Assembly (NCBI GenBank): GCA_003508835.1
Contig: PUFA01000202.1
Location: forward strand, 186,001-250,000
Direction: 5' to 3'
DNA from: Eonycteris spelaea
Lineage: Eukaryota; Chordata; Mammalia; Chiroptera; Pteropodidae
Length of the DNA: 64,000 nucleotides
Positions 36,701-47,085 of this stretch are shown one piece after another. The stretch's first letter is position 1. The number at the start of each line of letters is the position of its first letter. A program made the position numbers and the translations under genes. A model generated the notes under the pieces. The model did no database searches. It saw nothing but the letters and a program-made list of their open reading frames with translations, and was not told the origin of the DNA.

Positions 36701-39700
36701 TGGGCGCGGACAGTCCGGATCTGGATCGCAGAGCAGCCGAGGCCGAGGGTCCAGTGCGAATCAGGACAGTGATAGCGAAGGACATTCGGAATATTCAGGC
36801 ACACAATCTGAGTCTAGTTCCGGAAGCCACCGTGGTTATGGCTATGGTCAGTCAGGAGACAGCTCTAGACACGCAGGCTCTCACCAGGGCCAGGGGGCCT
36901 ACGGTGGACGCTCTGAGTCCTCCACGGTCAACATGGATCCAGTACTGGACGACGACAAGGATCCGGCCACCAGGGCCAGGCAGGAGACAGCTCTGCACAC
37001 TCTAGGACACAAAGCGGACACACCGGCTCCCAGAGTCATGCTGATTCTTCCCAAGGTCGATCAGGATCCAGAAGTAACAGCACTCACAGGTCTAGCCAGG
37101 CACAGTCAGGGGACAGCTCTCGTCACTCAGGGTCTGGGCGCGGACAGTCCGGATCTGGATCGCAGAGCAGCCGAGGCCGAGGGTCCAGTGCGAATCAGGA
37201 CAGTGATAGCGAAGGACATTCGAAATATTCAGGCACACAATCTGAGTCTAGTTCCGGAAGCCACCGTGGTTATGGCTATGGTCAGTCAGGAGACAGCTCT
37301 AGACACGCAGGCTCCCACCAGGGCCAGGGCGCCTACGGTGGACGCTCTGAGTCCTCCCACAGTCAACATGGATCCAGTACTGGACGACGACAAGGATCCG
37401 GCCACCAGGACCAGGCAGGAGACAGCTCTAGACACTCAGGCTCTCACCAGGGACAGGGGGCCTACGGTGGACGCTCTGAGTCCTCCCACGGTCAACATGG
37501 ATCCAGTACTGGACGACGACAAGGATCCGGCCACCAGGGCCAGGCAGGAGACAGCTCTAGACACTCAGGCTCTCACCAGGGACAGGGGCCTACGGTGGAC
37601 GCTCTGAGTCCTCCCACGGTCAACATGGATCCAGTACTGGACGACGACAAGGATCCGGCCACCAGGGCCAGGCAGGAGACAGCTCTACACACTCTAGGAC
37701 ACAAAGCGGACACACCGGCTCCCAGAGTCATGCTGATTCTTCCAAGGTCGATCAGGATCCAGAAGTAACAGCACTCACAGGTCTAGCCAGGCACAGTCAG
37801 GGGACAGCTCTCGTCACTCAGGGTCTGGGAGCGGACAGTCCGGATCTGGATCGCAGAGCAGCCGAGGCCGAGGGTCCAGTGCAAATCAGGACAGTGATAG
37901 CGAAGGACATTCGGAATATTCAGGCACACAATCTGAGTCTAGTTCCGGAAGCCACCATGGTTATAGCTATGGTCAGTCAGGAGACAGCTCTAGACACGGA
38001 GGCTCCCACCAGGGCCAGGGGGCCTACGGTGGACGCTCTGAGTCCTCCCACAGTCAACATGGATCCAGTACTGGACGACGACAAGGATCCGGCCACCAGG
38101 ACCAGGCAGGAGACAGCTCTAGACACTCAGGCTCTCACCAGGGCCAGGGGGCCTACGGTGGACGCTCTGAGTCCTCCCACAGTCAACATGGATCCAGTAC
38201 TGGACGACGACAAGGATCCGGCCACCAGGGCCAGGCAGGAGACAGCTCTAGACACTCAGGCTCTCACCAGGGCCAGGGGGCCTACGGTGGACGCTCTGAG
38301 TCCTCCCACGGTCAACATGGATCCAGTACTGGACGACGACAAGGATCCGGCCACCAGGACCAGGCAGGAGACAGCTCTAGACACTCAGGCTCTCACCAGG
38401 GACAGGGGGCCTACGGTGGACGCTCTGAGTCCTCCCACGGTCAACATGGATCCAGTACCGGACGACGACAAGGATCCGGCCACCAGGGCCAGGCAGGAGA
38501 CAGCTCTGCACACTCTAGGACACAAAGCGGACACACCGGCTCCCAGAGTCATGCTGATTCTTCCCAAGGTCGATCAGGATCCAGAAGTAACAGCACTCAC
38601 AGGTCTAGCCAGGCACAGTCAGGGGACAGCTCTCGTCACTCAGGGTCTGGGCGCGGACAGTCCGGATCTGGATCGCAGAGCAGCCGAGGCCGAGGGTCCA
38701 GTGCAAATCAGGACAGTGATAGCGAAGGACATTCGGAATATTCAGGCACACAATCTGAGTCTAGTTCCAGAAGCCACCATGGTTACAGCTATGGTCAGTC
38801 AGGAGACAGCTCTAGACACGCAGGCTCCCACCAGGGCCAGGGGGCCTACGGTGGACGCTCTGAGTCCTCCCACAAATGGATCCAGTACTGGACGACGACA
38901 AGGATCCGGCCACCAGGACCAGGCAGGAGACAGCTCTAGACACTCAGGCTCTCACCAGGGACAGGGGGCCTACGGTGGACGCTCTGAGTCCTCCCACGGT
39001 CAACATGGATCCAGTACTGGACGACGACAAGGATCCGGCACCAGGACCAGGCAGGAGACAGCTCTGCACACTCTAGGACACAAAGCGGACACACCGGCTC
39101 CCAGAGTCATGCTGATTCTTCCCAAGGTCGATCAGGATCCAGAAGTAACAGCACTCACAGGTCTAGCCAGGCACAGTCAGGGGACAGCTCTCGTCACTCA
39201 GGGTCTGGGCGCGGACAGTCCGGATCTGGATCGCAGAGCAGCCGAGGCCGAGGGTCCAGTGCGAATCAGGACAGTGATAGCGAAGGACATTCGGAATATT
39301 CAGGCACACAATCTGAGTCTAGTTCCAGAAGCCACCATGGTTATAGCTATGGTCAGTCAGGAGACAGCTCTAGACAGTCAGGCTCTCACCAGGGACAGGG
39401 GGCCTACGGTGGACGCTCTGAGTCCTCCCACGGTCAACATGGATCCAGTACTGGACGACGACAAGGATCCGGCCACCAGGACCAGGCAGGAGACAGCTCT
39501 AGACACTCAGGCTCTCACCAGGGACAGGGGGCCTACGGTGGACGCTCTGAGTCCTCCCACGGTCAACATGGATCCAGTACTGGACGACGACAAGGATCCG
39601 GCCACCAGGGCCAGGCAGGAGACAGCTCTGCACACTCTAGGACACAAAGCGGACACACCGGCTCCCAGAGTCATGCTGACTCTTCCCAAGGTCGATCAGG

Positions 39701-40423
39701 ATCCAGAAGTAACAGCACTCACAGGTCTAGCCAGGCACAGTCAGGGGACAGCTCTCGTCACTCAGGGTCTGGGCGCGGACAGTCCGGATCTGGATCGCAG
39801 AGCAGCCGAGGCCGAGGGTCCAGTGCGAATCAGGACAGTGATAGCGAAGGACATTCGGAGTATTCAGGCACACAATCTGAGTCTAGTTCCGGAAGCCACC
39901 GTGGTTATGGCTATGGTCAGTCAGGAGACAGCTCTAGACACGCAGGCTCCCACCAGGGCCAGGGGGCTTATGGTGGACGCTCTGAGTCCTCCACGGTCAA
40001 CATGGATCCAGTACTGGACGACGACAAGGATCCGGCCACCAGGGCCAGGCAGGAGACAGCTCTACACACTCTAGGACACAAAGCGGACACACCGGCTCCC
40101 AGAGTCATGCTGATTCTTCCCAAGGTCGATCAGGATCCAGAAGTAACCGCACTCACAGATCTAGCTGTCCCATGGGACAGTCAGGGGACAGCTCTCTTCA
40201 CTCAGTGTCTTGGCGGGGACAGTCCGGATCTGGATCGCAGACCAGCAGAGGCCGAGGGTCCAGCACGAATCAGGACAGTGATAGCGAAGGTTATTCGGAA
40301 TATTCAGGCACACAATCTGAGTCTTGTTCCGGAAGCCACCGTGGTTAGGGCTATGGTCAGTCAGGAGATACTTCAAAGTAGCTGGGAGTTTGTCAATCTC
40401 AAAGATGCAATTATTATGAGTGA
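30633..40423 (+). CDS. FLG: Profilaggrin (broken reading frame as given)
   Basis: Keratohyalin protein of granular keratinocytes. In the known family it is cut into filaggrin units that bundle keratin and later yield free amino acids. The CDS joins exon 2 (30,633-30,770) to exon 3 (from 31,375, after TACAG). Order: EF-hand 1; EF-hand 2 (loop [13 protein letters not shown], bearing the usual D, D, N, D, E ligands); a basic B domain of about 200 residues with [10 protein letters not shown] and [15 protein letters not shown]; then [20 protein letters not shown], matching the human YDYENTG..QKWIQSG region; then a Ser/Gly/Arg/Gln/His-rich repeat array. The frame is open from 31,375 to about 33,690. 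Nine small deletions then shift it (near 33,690, 35,668, 35,975, 36,922, 37,585, 37,742, 38,873, 39,039 and 39,991). Bridging all nine gives about 3,040 codons. Two in-frame TAGs (40,346 and 40,376) precede a conserved tail ending at TGA 40,421-40,423. Identity as FLG is firm; whether it is functional is open. Confidence 0.9.
30771..31374 (+). other. FLG: Filaggrin intron 2
   Basis: 604-bp AT-rich intron with GT donor (gtaaggg) and AG acceptor (gtacag); no repeat or gene recognised. Confidence 0.85.
31375..32346 (+). other. FLG: Filaggrin exon 3: EF-hand 2 and B domain
   Basis: Starts [16 protein letters not shown], as other SFTPs start exon 3 with NPDDPDTVD. The canonical calcium loop is followed by [16 protein letters not shown]. 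The B domain is Lys/Arg/Glu-rich, with possible nuclear-localisation clusters ([26 protein letters not shown]). The following 100 residues become Ser/Gly/Tyr/His-rich as they approach the repeats. The frame is intact here. Confidence 0.9.
32347..40345 (+). repeat. FLG: Filaggrin repeat array: 43-residue units plus 13 long modules
   Basis: Two nested periods are visible. A 129-bp unit ([13 protein letters not shown], then [16 protein letters not shown], then [14 protein letters not shown]) occurs about 32 times. A 435-bp long module, marked by [16 protein letters not shown] and [16 protein letters not shown], occurs 13 times. The 43-residue units per group, left to right, are 4 (first one diverged), 2, 2, 1, 2, 3, 5, 1, 3, 4, 2, 2 and 1. 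Filaggrin repeats therefore range from 145 to 317 residues, against about 324 in human. Copies are nearly identical except the last one, which is diverged. Confidence 0.9.
40346..40423 (+). other. FLG: Vestigial filaggrin C-terminal tail behind two stop codons
   Basis: In the frame of the last repeat, GSHRG is followed by TAG (40,346-40,348; TAT in the other repeats), then [10 protein letters not shown], then TAG (40,376-40,378; CAG expected), then [13 protein letters not shown] and TGA. The human protein ends DISKQLGFSQSQRYYYYE, so the tail is homologous. Translation would stop at the first TAG and lose about 25 residues. The much longer unique C-terminal domain known from human is not present. 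Confidence 0.85.
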
Positions 40424-40903
40424 AAAACCATAGTAAATAATTAATCCAAGTGCATGAATATGAACCAAGAAATCACCTTTGAACCAAAAAATTTCATTAT
40501 GCATTTTCTGAGATTATCTTTTCTTTTCTTTTTTGCTTGCAACTTATTATATGATTTCTTTTCATGGAGATAGTTTCTTCTTATTTTCTGGGAAGTGTGA
40601 ACTTTGTAGTCAGGAATCGGGGAAATGAAGAAATCAATGTCATGAGAGTTACGTTAGAAAACTGCCTGTATCTGGGTAGCTTGAGGCTCAAGCACTGTTT
40701 TTGAGAGACTAAATTTTAGAACAACTTCATAATGGTACAGTAAACTGAAGGAGTCATAAATACAAAATCACAGTTTGGAGGGCATCGATGCTAAGTTAAC
40801 TCAGGGCGCCTTACGCTTCTGCTGGAATGCTGTATTATTCTTCATTCATTAAAATCACCTTGGGCATATAGAATTCATAAAAGTAAACTGCATGAAAATT
40901 GAA

Positions 40904-40909
40904 AATAAA
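40904..40909 (+). terminator. FLG: Filaggrin poly(A) signal
   Basis: AATAAA about 480 bp after the stop region, followed by a GT-rich stretch ('gttgtgtcttctttg', 40,930-40,944), the usual arrangement of a cleavage site. Confidence 0.7.
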
Positions 40910-40925
40910 CAATTGATCATATATC

Positions 40926-43377
40926 ACCGTTGTGTCTTCTTTGCTTATTTCTCATAAACCCCAAAGAAATTACTTTCCTGTGGGTAAAATTCCATCTTTT
41001 CCTTTATCATTGGATAAGTATATGACTAAACACTAGTTGTACACCACGCAAATGTAATAAAGGGTCCACAGAAGGAAGTGTTTAATCAAAGCTTATATTT
41101 TTCCCCAACATAATCATTGGCCCACATTGTTACCTGCAGAATGAAAAAAGGCTTAGCTCAATGGCGAATAACACCACAATTATTACCAAAACATCAACTC
41201 AGGTGGCTCTGGGCCAAGTCAAACCAAGATCAGGAAACAGGTCCTTCTTCCAAAGACACTGGAAGATGTTTCTAATGGAAACTGATGAGAATGGAGAAAC
41301 TGTACTGAAATATCTTGACAAAGGGAAAGCAGTAAAGAGAACGCTCTGCTGCCTGGGAGGAAATCTCACATACTGTGATTTAGCCAGAGGATGAAGAGAT
41401 GAAAAATGAGTAGTAAGTATAGAAACAGGTTCCACCATCAGACGGGATGTCCCTGCATGTGAATCATCCCACGTTTTCCTTCTTCACAGCAGGACCCCGG
41501 GAAAGACACTGCAGAACATCCAAGCCAGCAGGACCCCAGGAGGGACACTGAAGAACATCCAGGCTGGTGTACATATTGAGGATGAGTCTATCCCACAAAC
41601 GGTCTATGCCAGAATAGCAACAAAGTCTCAGGTCTCCTAACAGTGTTTAGTGGCTTTATAGGTACATACACAAGAGCTGGGGTTTTGCACTTTTACTTGA
41701 ATAAATCGAGCTACAGTAAATTGCCCAAGTTTAAATGGGTAGGGATTCAATGAAAAGTAAGAAACAAGCTCACTTTTCTAATTAGCCTCAAACAATATCC
41801 TGTCTGTGTGTGCTCTCTGTAAGCCCCTGCAAGGGAACATGGCCCCTTCCAGTCTCCGGCTTCCCCACTGGTAGGGCTGTCCCAAAACTGCCCTGTAAGC
41901 TGAGAAATCCAGAAAGTGTCAGACCTTCAGGCTTCCCTGAGTTGCCACAGACACAGATGTGGAGAGAATGGCTTCCCCTTGCTGGGACACGATTTATCAC
42001 CTTGTCTCTAGTCTGACAACCAGCTGATTCAGCCCCGGCCAGAGGCCCTCTCTGGAGGAGTCCAGCCTACCTGACAGGCTGAAGGAGTCAGTGAGGATGA
42101 GGGAGGCGGCGCAGGCCCAGCCCAACCACGGTGAACGGGCACCGACAGACCTTACAACCGAGACAGCCAGATGCGTCCAGCGGAACTCTCAACATTTTTG
42201 CAAAGAACCCATAAACAGACGACTGAAATTGCTTTCCTTATAGTCCTGTCCACTCAAGCACAGAATTACCAGACACTTCTCTTTGCTAGCTGATGGAAAC
42301 TCACTTCCCCAAAATGATGCAAACGAGGTTCTCTGGGAACATTCCAGACTATGGTGTTTCTCTGTCCTCTCTCTTCCCTTATAAAACTTGTTTTTGTCTC
42401 CGTTCCTTTACTCAGTCAGCCAGCTCTCCCACATGTGAATCAACAATTTTCATGCAAAATAACTAAATGCTCAAAGTTGTTCTTTGACTGGGACAAGCTG
42501 AAGGGGGAGTCTCCACCTTCCCATCTCTCCCTTACCTCCACAAAACCTTTCTCCAGGAAACCATAACGATTTCACCAGGCAGGCAAAGGACACAGAGCAG
42601 CTGAACAGGAGAGACCAGCACAAGTGTGCCACTCACAATCGGACCGTGCAGTCCTGTGGAACAAGGCCTCTTAACATGCGGGCCTGTGTTCCACTGCTGG
42701 TCTACCAGCTGCTGCTGGCACATGACGAGACATGCACAGAAATCAAGGGTGAGGGTCAAAACTTTTTATTACAATTTGGTATTGGCACACTAAGTATGTG
42801 ACCATTTTCATTTTATTTGAAGAAGGTATCCATTTCTGATAGACTGAGAATGAAGAACCCTGATCTTTCACCACGAATAGCTTGGAAAACACTGTTCTAT
42901 GGTTCTTGCTACAAATGGTTGTTTAGACTTTACTCAGTGGATAAGCTACTGAAGACTTAGGAGCAGGAGAGTCCCTTAATCAAACGTCTACATTAAATGA
43001 CCAGGGATGACCTAGAGAAGATGAGGAGAGACGCAGCTGACCAAGGAAAAATAAAATGAGATTTTGAACCCGGTTAGTGAATGATGAAGTCAACAGAATC
43101 CGTTCATCAACTGACAATAGACAAATACAGTAAAGATGCAGGTAATGAAGGAAGAAATCTAGGGTTATTTCTAGGATTCCATCTTAGGCAATCAGATAAA
43201 GGATGAGGCCTTTCAACGAATAGGACTAGAGGAGGAAAAATGGTAAGATCGAATTTGAACATCGTGAGCCCGAGACTCCCAAGACCCAGGTGAAACTTTC
43301 CTTTAAGCAGGTGAATATAAACATCTCTGTTGCAAACAAGAGATCGGGACCCACATCATCCCTCTGTAGGGAGCTGA
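40926..43377. other. FLG-HRNR intergenic region, 5' part
   Basis: A 77-codon open frame at 41,161-41,394 (MANNTTIITKTSTQ..) and a duplicated 'agcaggaccccgggaaagacactg' / 'agcaggaccccaggagggacactg' follow, but I recognise no family. The stretch 42,020-42,440 resembles a retroviral-type LTR ('cccttataaaacttg'), which is weak. No gene is claimed. Confidence 0.3.
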
Positions 43378-43622
43378 ATGAACTGTGAGTGGCACAGGCT
43401 CTGGAGCCAGAAGCCATCCAGGCAGCTTCTCAGCTTTGTCATGACTCTGCTGAGTACCTTGAGCAACTTACTCAGGATCATTACGCCTCAGTCTCCTCAT
43501 CTAAAAATCATAAATAACAATACCTACCTTAACATTGTTGGGAAGATTGAGTTGATGCCTGAAAAGTATTTAGAATGGTGCCTAGAACATAATAAGCATT
43601 CGGTGAATGTTTGCCATTATGG
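43378..43622 (+). mobile_element. MIR SINE, nearly full length
   Basis: Follows the MIR consensus from end to end: 'aggctctggagccagaagcc', 'accttgagcaacttactcagg', 'cctcagtctcctcatctaaaa', 'aacaatacctaccttaac', 'cctagaacataataagc', 'ggtgaatgtttgccatt'. Confidence 0.85.
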
Positions 43623-44215
43623 ATGAAGCTACAGGCATGATTGAAATGAGAGGGCAGGGAGTGAGAACCACGGAGAGACTAGTGAGAAAACTTATCATTC
43701 AAAGTTCTGCCCATGGTCACAGAACAAAAAGGTGATGGAAATAAGATTTGAAAGCTGATTCTATCTTCTAGGTTCATGCTCTTTTCACTGAAAAGAAGAG
43801 CGTGGTCCCAAAGTTTCAATAGATCAAGTGTCCTAGAATGGTCAATGAAATGAGGAACGAAACGCGTCCCTTGACTTGATAACTCGACGTCTGTGATCTC
43901 AGGCACGGCGGTTTCTGAGGTGAGGTGAACAATTCGTTGGAGAGTTTAGGAGTGAGTGGTTTTTAAGGAACTGGACAAAATACAGGAAGCTCAGAGTAAT
44001 GAACTAGCTTCTCTTGTGAGAAAACCAAACTTCCGTTCTGAGCGAACCCTTCGGTATTTCCTACGCCTGGTTCCTGGGGGGGGGTTGGTCTTAGGGTGAG
44101 GACGGGGCAACAGTCTGCAGGACACAGTTTCTGAGGTTAAGTGGGGCCAGGTCATGCAGCATACTGGGAGCCACAGTAAGGACACTCAATTTTCTTAATG
44201 GTGATTTAAAAATTA
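43623..44215. other. No gene recognised
   Basis: Contains a weak reversed MIR-like piece near 43,690-43,800; otherwise unassigned. Confidence 0.35.
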
Positions 44216-44537
44216 CCACACATCATCAAATGTGTCATCTTTTCCATTTTTAAGTGCCCTCCAAATTTGTCATCTTTTCCATTTTTAAGTTAGATAAATT
44301 CACATTGTTATGCAACCAATCTCCAGAATCTTTTCATCTTGCAAAACTAAACCTTTATTCTCATTAAAGAAGTTCCTACCTTCCCCTCCCCCTCCCCCCT
44401 CTCATGACAACTACCCTTCTACCTTCCAATTCTATTAATTTGGCTACTTTAGATAACTTCATATAAATGGTATCATAGAGTAGCTGTGTTTTTGTGACTG
44501 GCTTATTTCAATCAGCATGACAAGATGCAACATCCAT
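44216..44537 (-). mobile_element. L1 3' region, antisense
   Basis: Reversed L1 3' UTR: 'tatgcaaccaatctccagaatc', 'tcttgcaaaactaaacc', 'tttttgtgactggcttatttcaatcagcatgac'. A local 22-25-bp direct repeat ('gtcatcttttccatttttaagt') occurs twice at 44,234-44,291. Confidence 0.65.
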
Positions 44538-44547
44538 TTATGGAAAA

Positions 44548-46078
44548 AAAAAACAACGCCCCATAAAATGGGTATAGGAGGGAAGAACCAACATCATAAA
44601 GGCCACATATGACAAACCCTCAGCTGATGTTGTCCTCAACAGTGAGAAACTGTCAGGAATGAGACAAGGATGTCCACTCTCACCCCTGTCATTCAGCGCA
44701 GCTCTGGAAGTCCTACCCAGAGCAATTCGAGGGCATCCAAATTGGGAACAAAGAAGTAAAACGGTCATTATTTGCAGATGATATAATTCTATATGCAGAA
44801 AACTCTAAAGACTCCACCAAAAAACTGTTAGAAATAGATAAATAACAGGAAAGTTGCAGTATTCGAAATCAATATACAGAAACCTGATGCATTCCTACAT
44901 ATTAAAAATAAAATATCAGAAAGAAATATGAAGAAAACAATCCCACTTACAATCATAACAAAAAGAATACCTAGGAATAAACTTAAGAAAGGAGGTGAAC
45001 TACCTATATGCTAAAAACTACAAGGCACTGTTGAAAGAAATTAAAGAAGAAACAAAAAAATGAAAAGATATTCCATGTTCATGAATTGGAAGAATTAATA
45101 TTGTAAAATGCTCCTATTACCTAAAGTGCTATACAGATTTACTGCAATCCCCATCAAAATCCCAATGGCATTTTTCACAGAAATAGAACAAAAAAGATTT
45201 GTTCTATTTGTCCTCAAATTTATCAGGAACCACCCAAATAGCCAAAGCAATCTTAAGAAAGAAGAACAAGGCCAGAGGTATCACAAACTCCTTGGCTTCA
45301 AACAGTACTACAAAGCTAGAGTAACCATATCCGTATAAGTGGCAGAGAAACAAGCACATAGACCAATGGAACAGGATTGAGAGCCCGGAAATAAACCACA
45401 CAAACATGGGTAACTAATTTTCAACAAAGGAGCCAAGAATATTTAATGAAGAAAGGAAAGTCTCTTCAATAAATAGTGTTGGGAAAATTGGAAAGACACA
45501 TGCATAAGAATGAAACTAGACTGCTATCTGACACCATACACAAAAATTAACTCAAAACTAACTCAAAATGGATTAAGGACTTGAATATAAGGCCTGAAAC
45601 AATAAAATAAATAAAATAAAACATAGGAATCAGACTTATGGACCTTGGTCTCAGAAGGGTTTTTTGTGAACTTGACCCCAAAAGCAAGGGAAGTAAAAGC
45701 AAAAATAAATGAATGGGGCTAAATCAAACTAAAAAGCTTCTGCACAGCCAAAGAAACCATCAACAAAACTAAAAGGCAGCTGACCAAATGGGAGAACATA
45801 TTTCCAAACAGTATCTCTGATAAGGGGCAAAGATCCAAAATATATAAAGAACTCATACAACCCAACAACAAAACATAAACAATCTGATTTTTAAAAAGGG
45901 CAGAGGACCAAACAGACACTTTTCCAAGGAACACAACCACACATGGCCGACAGATATATGAAGATGCTCAACATCACTGGGTTCTAAAGGGAAAACGTAA
46001 AACAAAATAAAACAACCGACGAATGGCTGTTATCAAAAAAGACAAGAACAACGAATGTTGGAGAGGAGACGGAGTAAG
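44548..46078 (+). mobile_element. L1 ORF2 (reverse transcriptase) fragment, sense
   Basis: Sense ORF2 with 'ggaatgagacaaggatgtcc' ([12 protein letters not shown]) and 'tcattatttgcagatgatat' (the FADD catalytic motif of reverse transcriptase), running to 'gaacaacgaatgttggagag'. Interrupted by stops and frameshifts. Confidence 0.85.
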
Positions 46079-46079
46079 A

Positions 46080-46392
46080 GCAAATGATTCATCTTTTTTA
46101 TGGCCGAGTAGTATCCATTGTCTATATGGACCACAGCGTCTTTATCCAGACATGATGGAGGGACAGTTAGGTTGGTTCCATGTCTTGGCTACTGTAAATA
46201 ATGCTGCAATGAGCACAGGGTACATATATTTTTACAAATAAGTATTTTCAAATTTGGGGGGGGGGGGTAGGTACCCAGAGAGAGATTGCTAGGTCATATG
46301 GGCTCGATTCTTAATTTTTTTGAGGAACCTTCACACTGTTTTCCATAGTGGCTGCACCAGTGTACATTCCCACCCGCAGTGTAAACTGCATC
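46080..46392 (-). mobile_element. L1 fragment, antisense
   Basis: 'ttatggccgagtagtatccattg', 'tggctactgtaaataatgctgcaatgagc' and 'ttttccatagtggctgcacc' are reversed L1. In consensus order this piece directly follows the end of the sense fragment on its left. A G12 run lies at 46,256-46,267. Confidence 0.75.
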
Positions 46393-46904
46393 GGATCCAC
46401 TTTTGATTTTCTGAGATAAGAGGGGAAAAAACGACCCTTGCACCTAGGAGGAGGATGTGGCGGGAAAGCGTGCCGACCAGTTTTATATTACAACAAACTC
46501 CTTTTGAGTCCACTTAGCCCCAGATCGCGACTGCCAATGCTCTGTGCTTGTTGTCTTGCTACTTGTTATGGGGTCTCCTCATTCATGGAGACTGGGCTAT
46601 GAAGACCTGCCAGGAATTGGTGGGAAAGGTGAGGGAAAGGAGGAGAAAGGACATGGACCGGCTGTGGAATTCCCCATCCCCAGCAGATGGTGCTGCAGGA
46701 GCACGGCCTTGCCTTCCAGGCCAGGACTGGGCGGCCATGGGAAGAGGACCTCACTCACTGTTTGCCTTCTGGCCTCTCCGGTTTGGGCTGGTTGGCTGGT
46801 TGGCTGGTTGGTTTCTGTAGGTCAAATCTTCCATTTCTCACACACTGTCCCCAACCCCGCCTTTTGCAAAACACAAATAGTCCCCACTCCCCACCCGATT
46901 CTAG
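46393..46904. other. No gene recognised
   Basis: Overlapping open frames at 46,544-46,957 and 46,548-46,820 are in GC-rich DNA with a 'ttggctgg' tandem (46,790-46,812). No protein family is evident. Confidence 0.35.
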
Positions 46905-47085
46905 GTAGAAGCAGATTTGAGTTTGAATCTTGTCTTCTCCATTTAAGAGCTAAGTGACTTGAAACAAGTTACATATTTTCTCTGAGCCTCAGTTTTCCCA
47001 TCTGAAAAATGGAGATGATAATCCCTACGAGACACGGTTGTCATGAGACTTAATAAAATGCACTTAGAAGTGCTTGTCACCGTGC
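46905..47085 (+). mobile_element. MIR SINE
   Basis: 'gagtttgaatcttgtcttctcc', 'agtgacttgaaacaagttac', 'ctgagcctcagttttcccatctg', 'aaaatggagatgataatccc'. Confidence 0.8.

Noticed and set aside
33235..39689. Recurring 60-codon antisense open frames ([20 protein letters not shown]..)
   Set aside because: They occur once per long module as the complement of the filaggrin repeat, with no antisense promoter or independent conservation visible.
37879..40074. 731-codon open frame in the 3' part of filaggrin exon 3
   Set aside because: A mosaic of shifted-frame repeats and a short true-frame piece ([14 protein letters not shown]) between the breaks at 38,873 and 39,039; not a separate gene.
32347..40345. 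CRISPR-like regular repeats
   Set aside because: The repeats are coding, contiguous and without unique spacers, and the window is mammalian.
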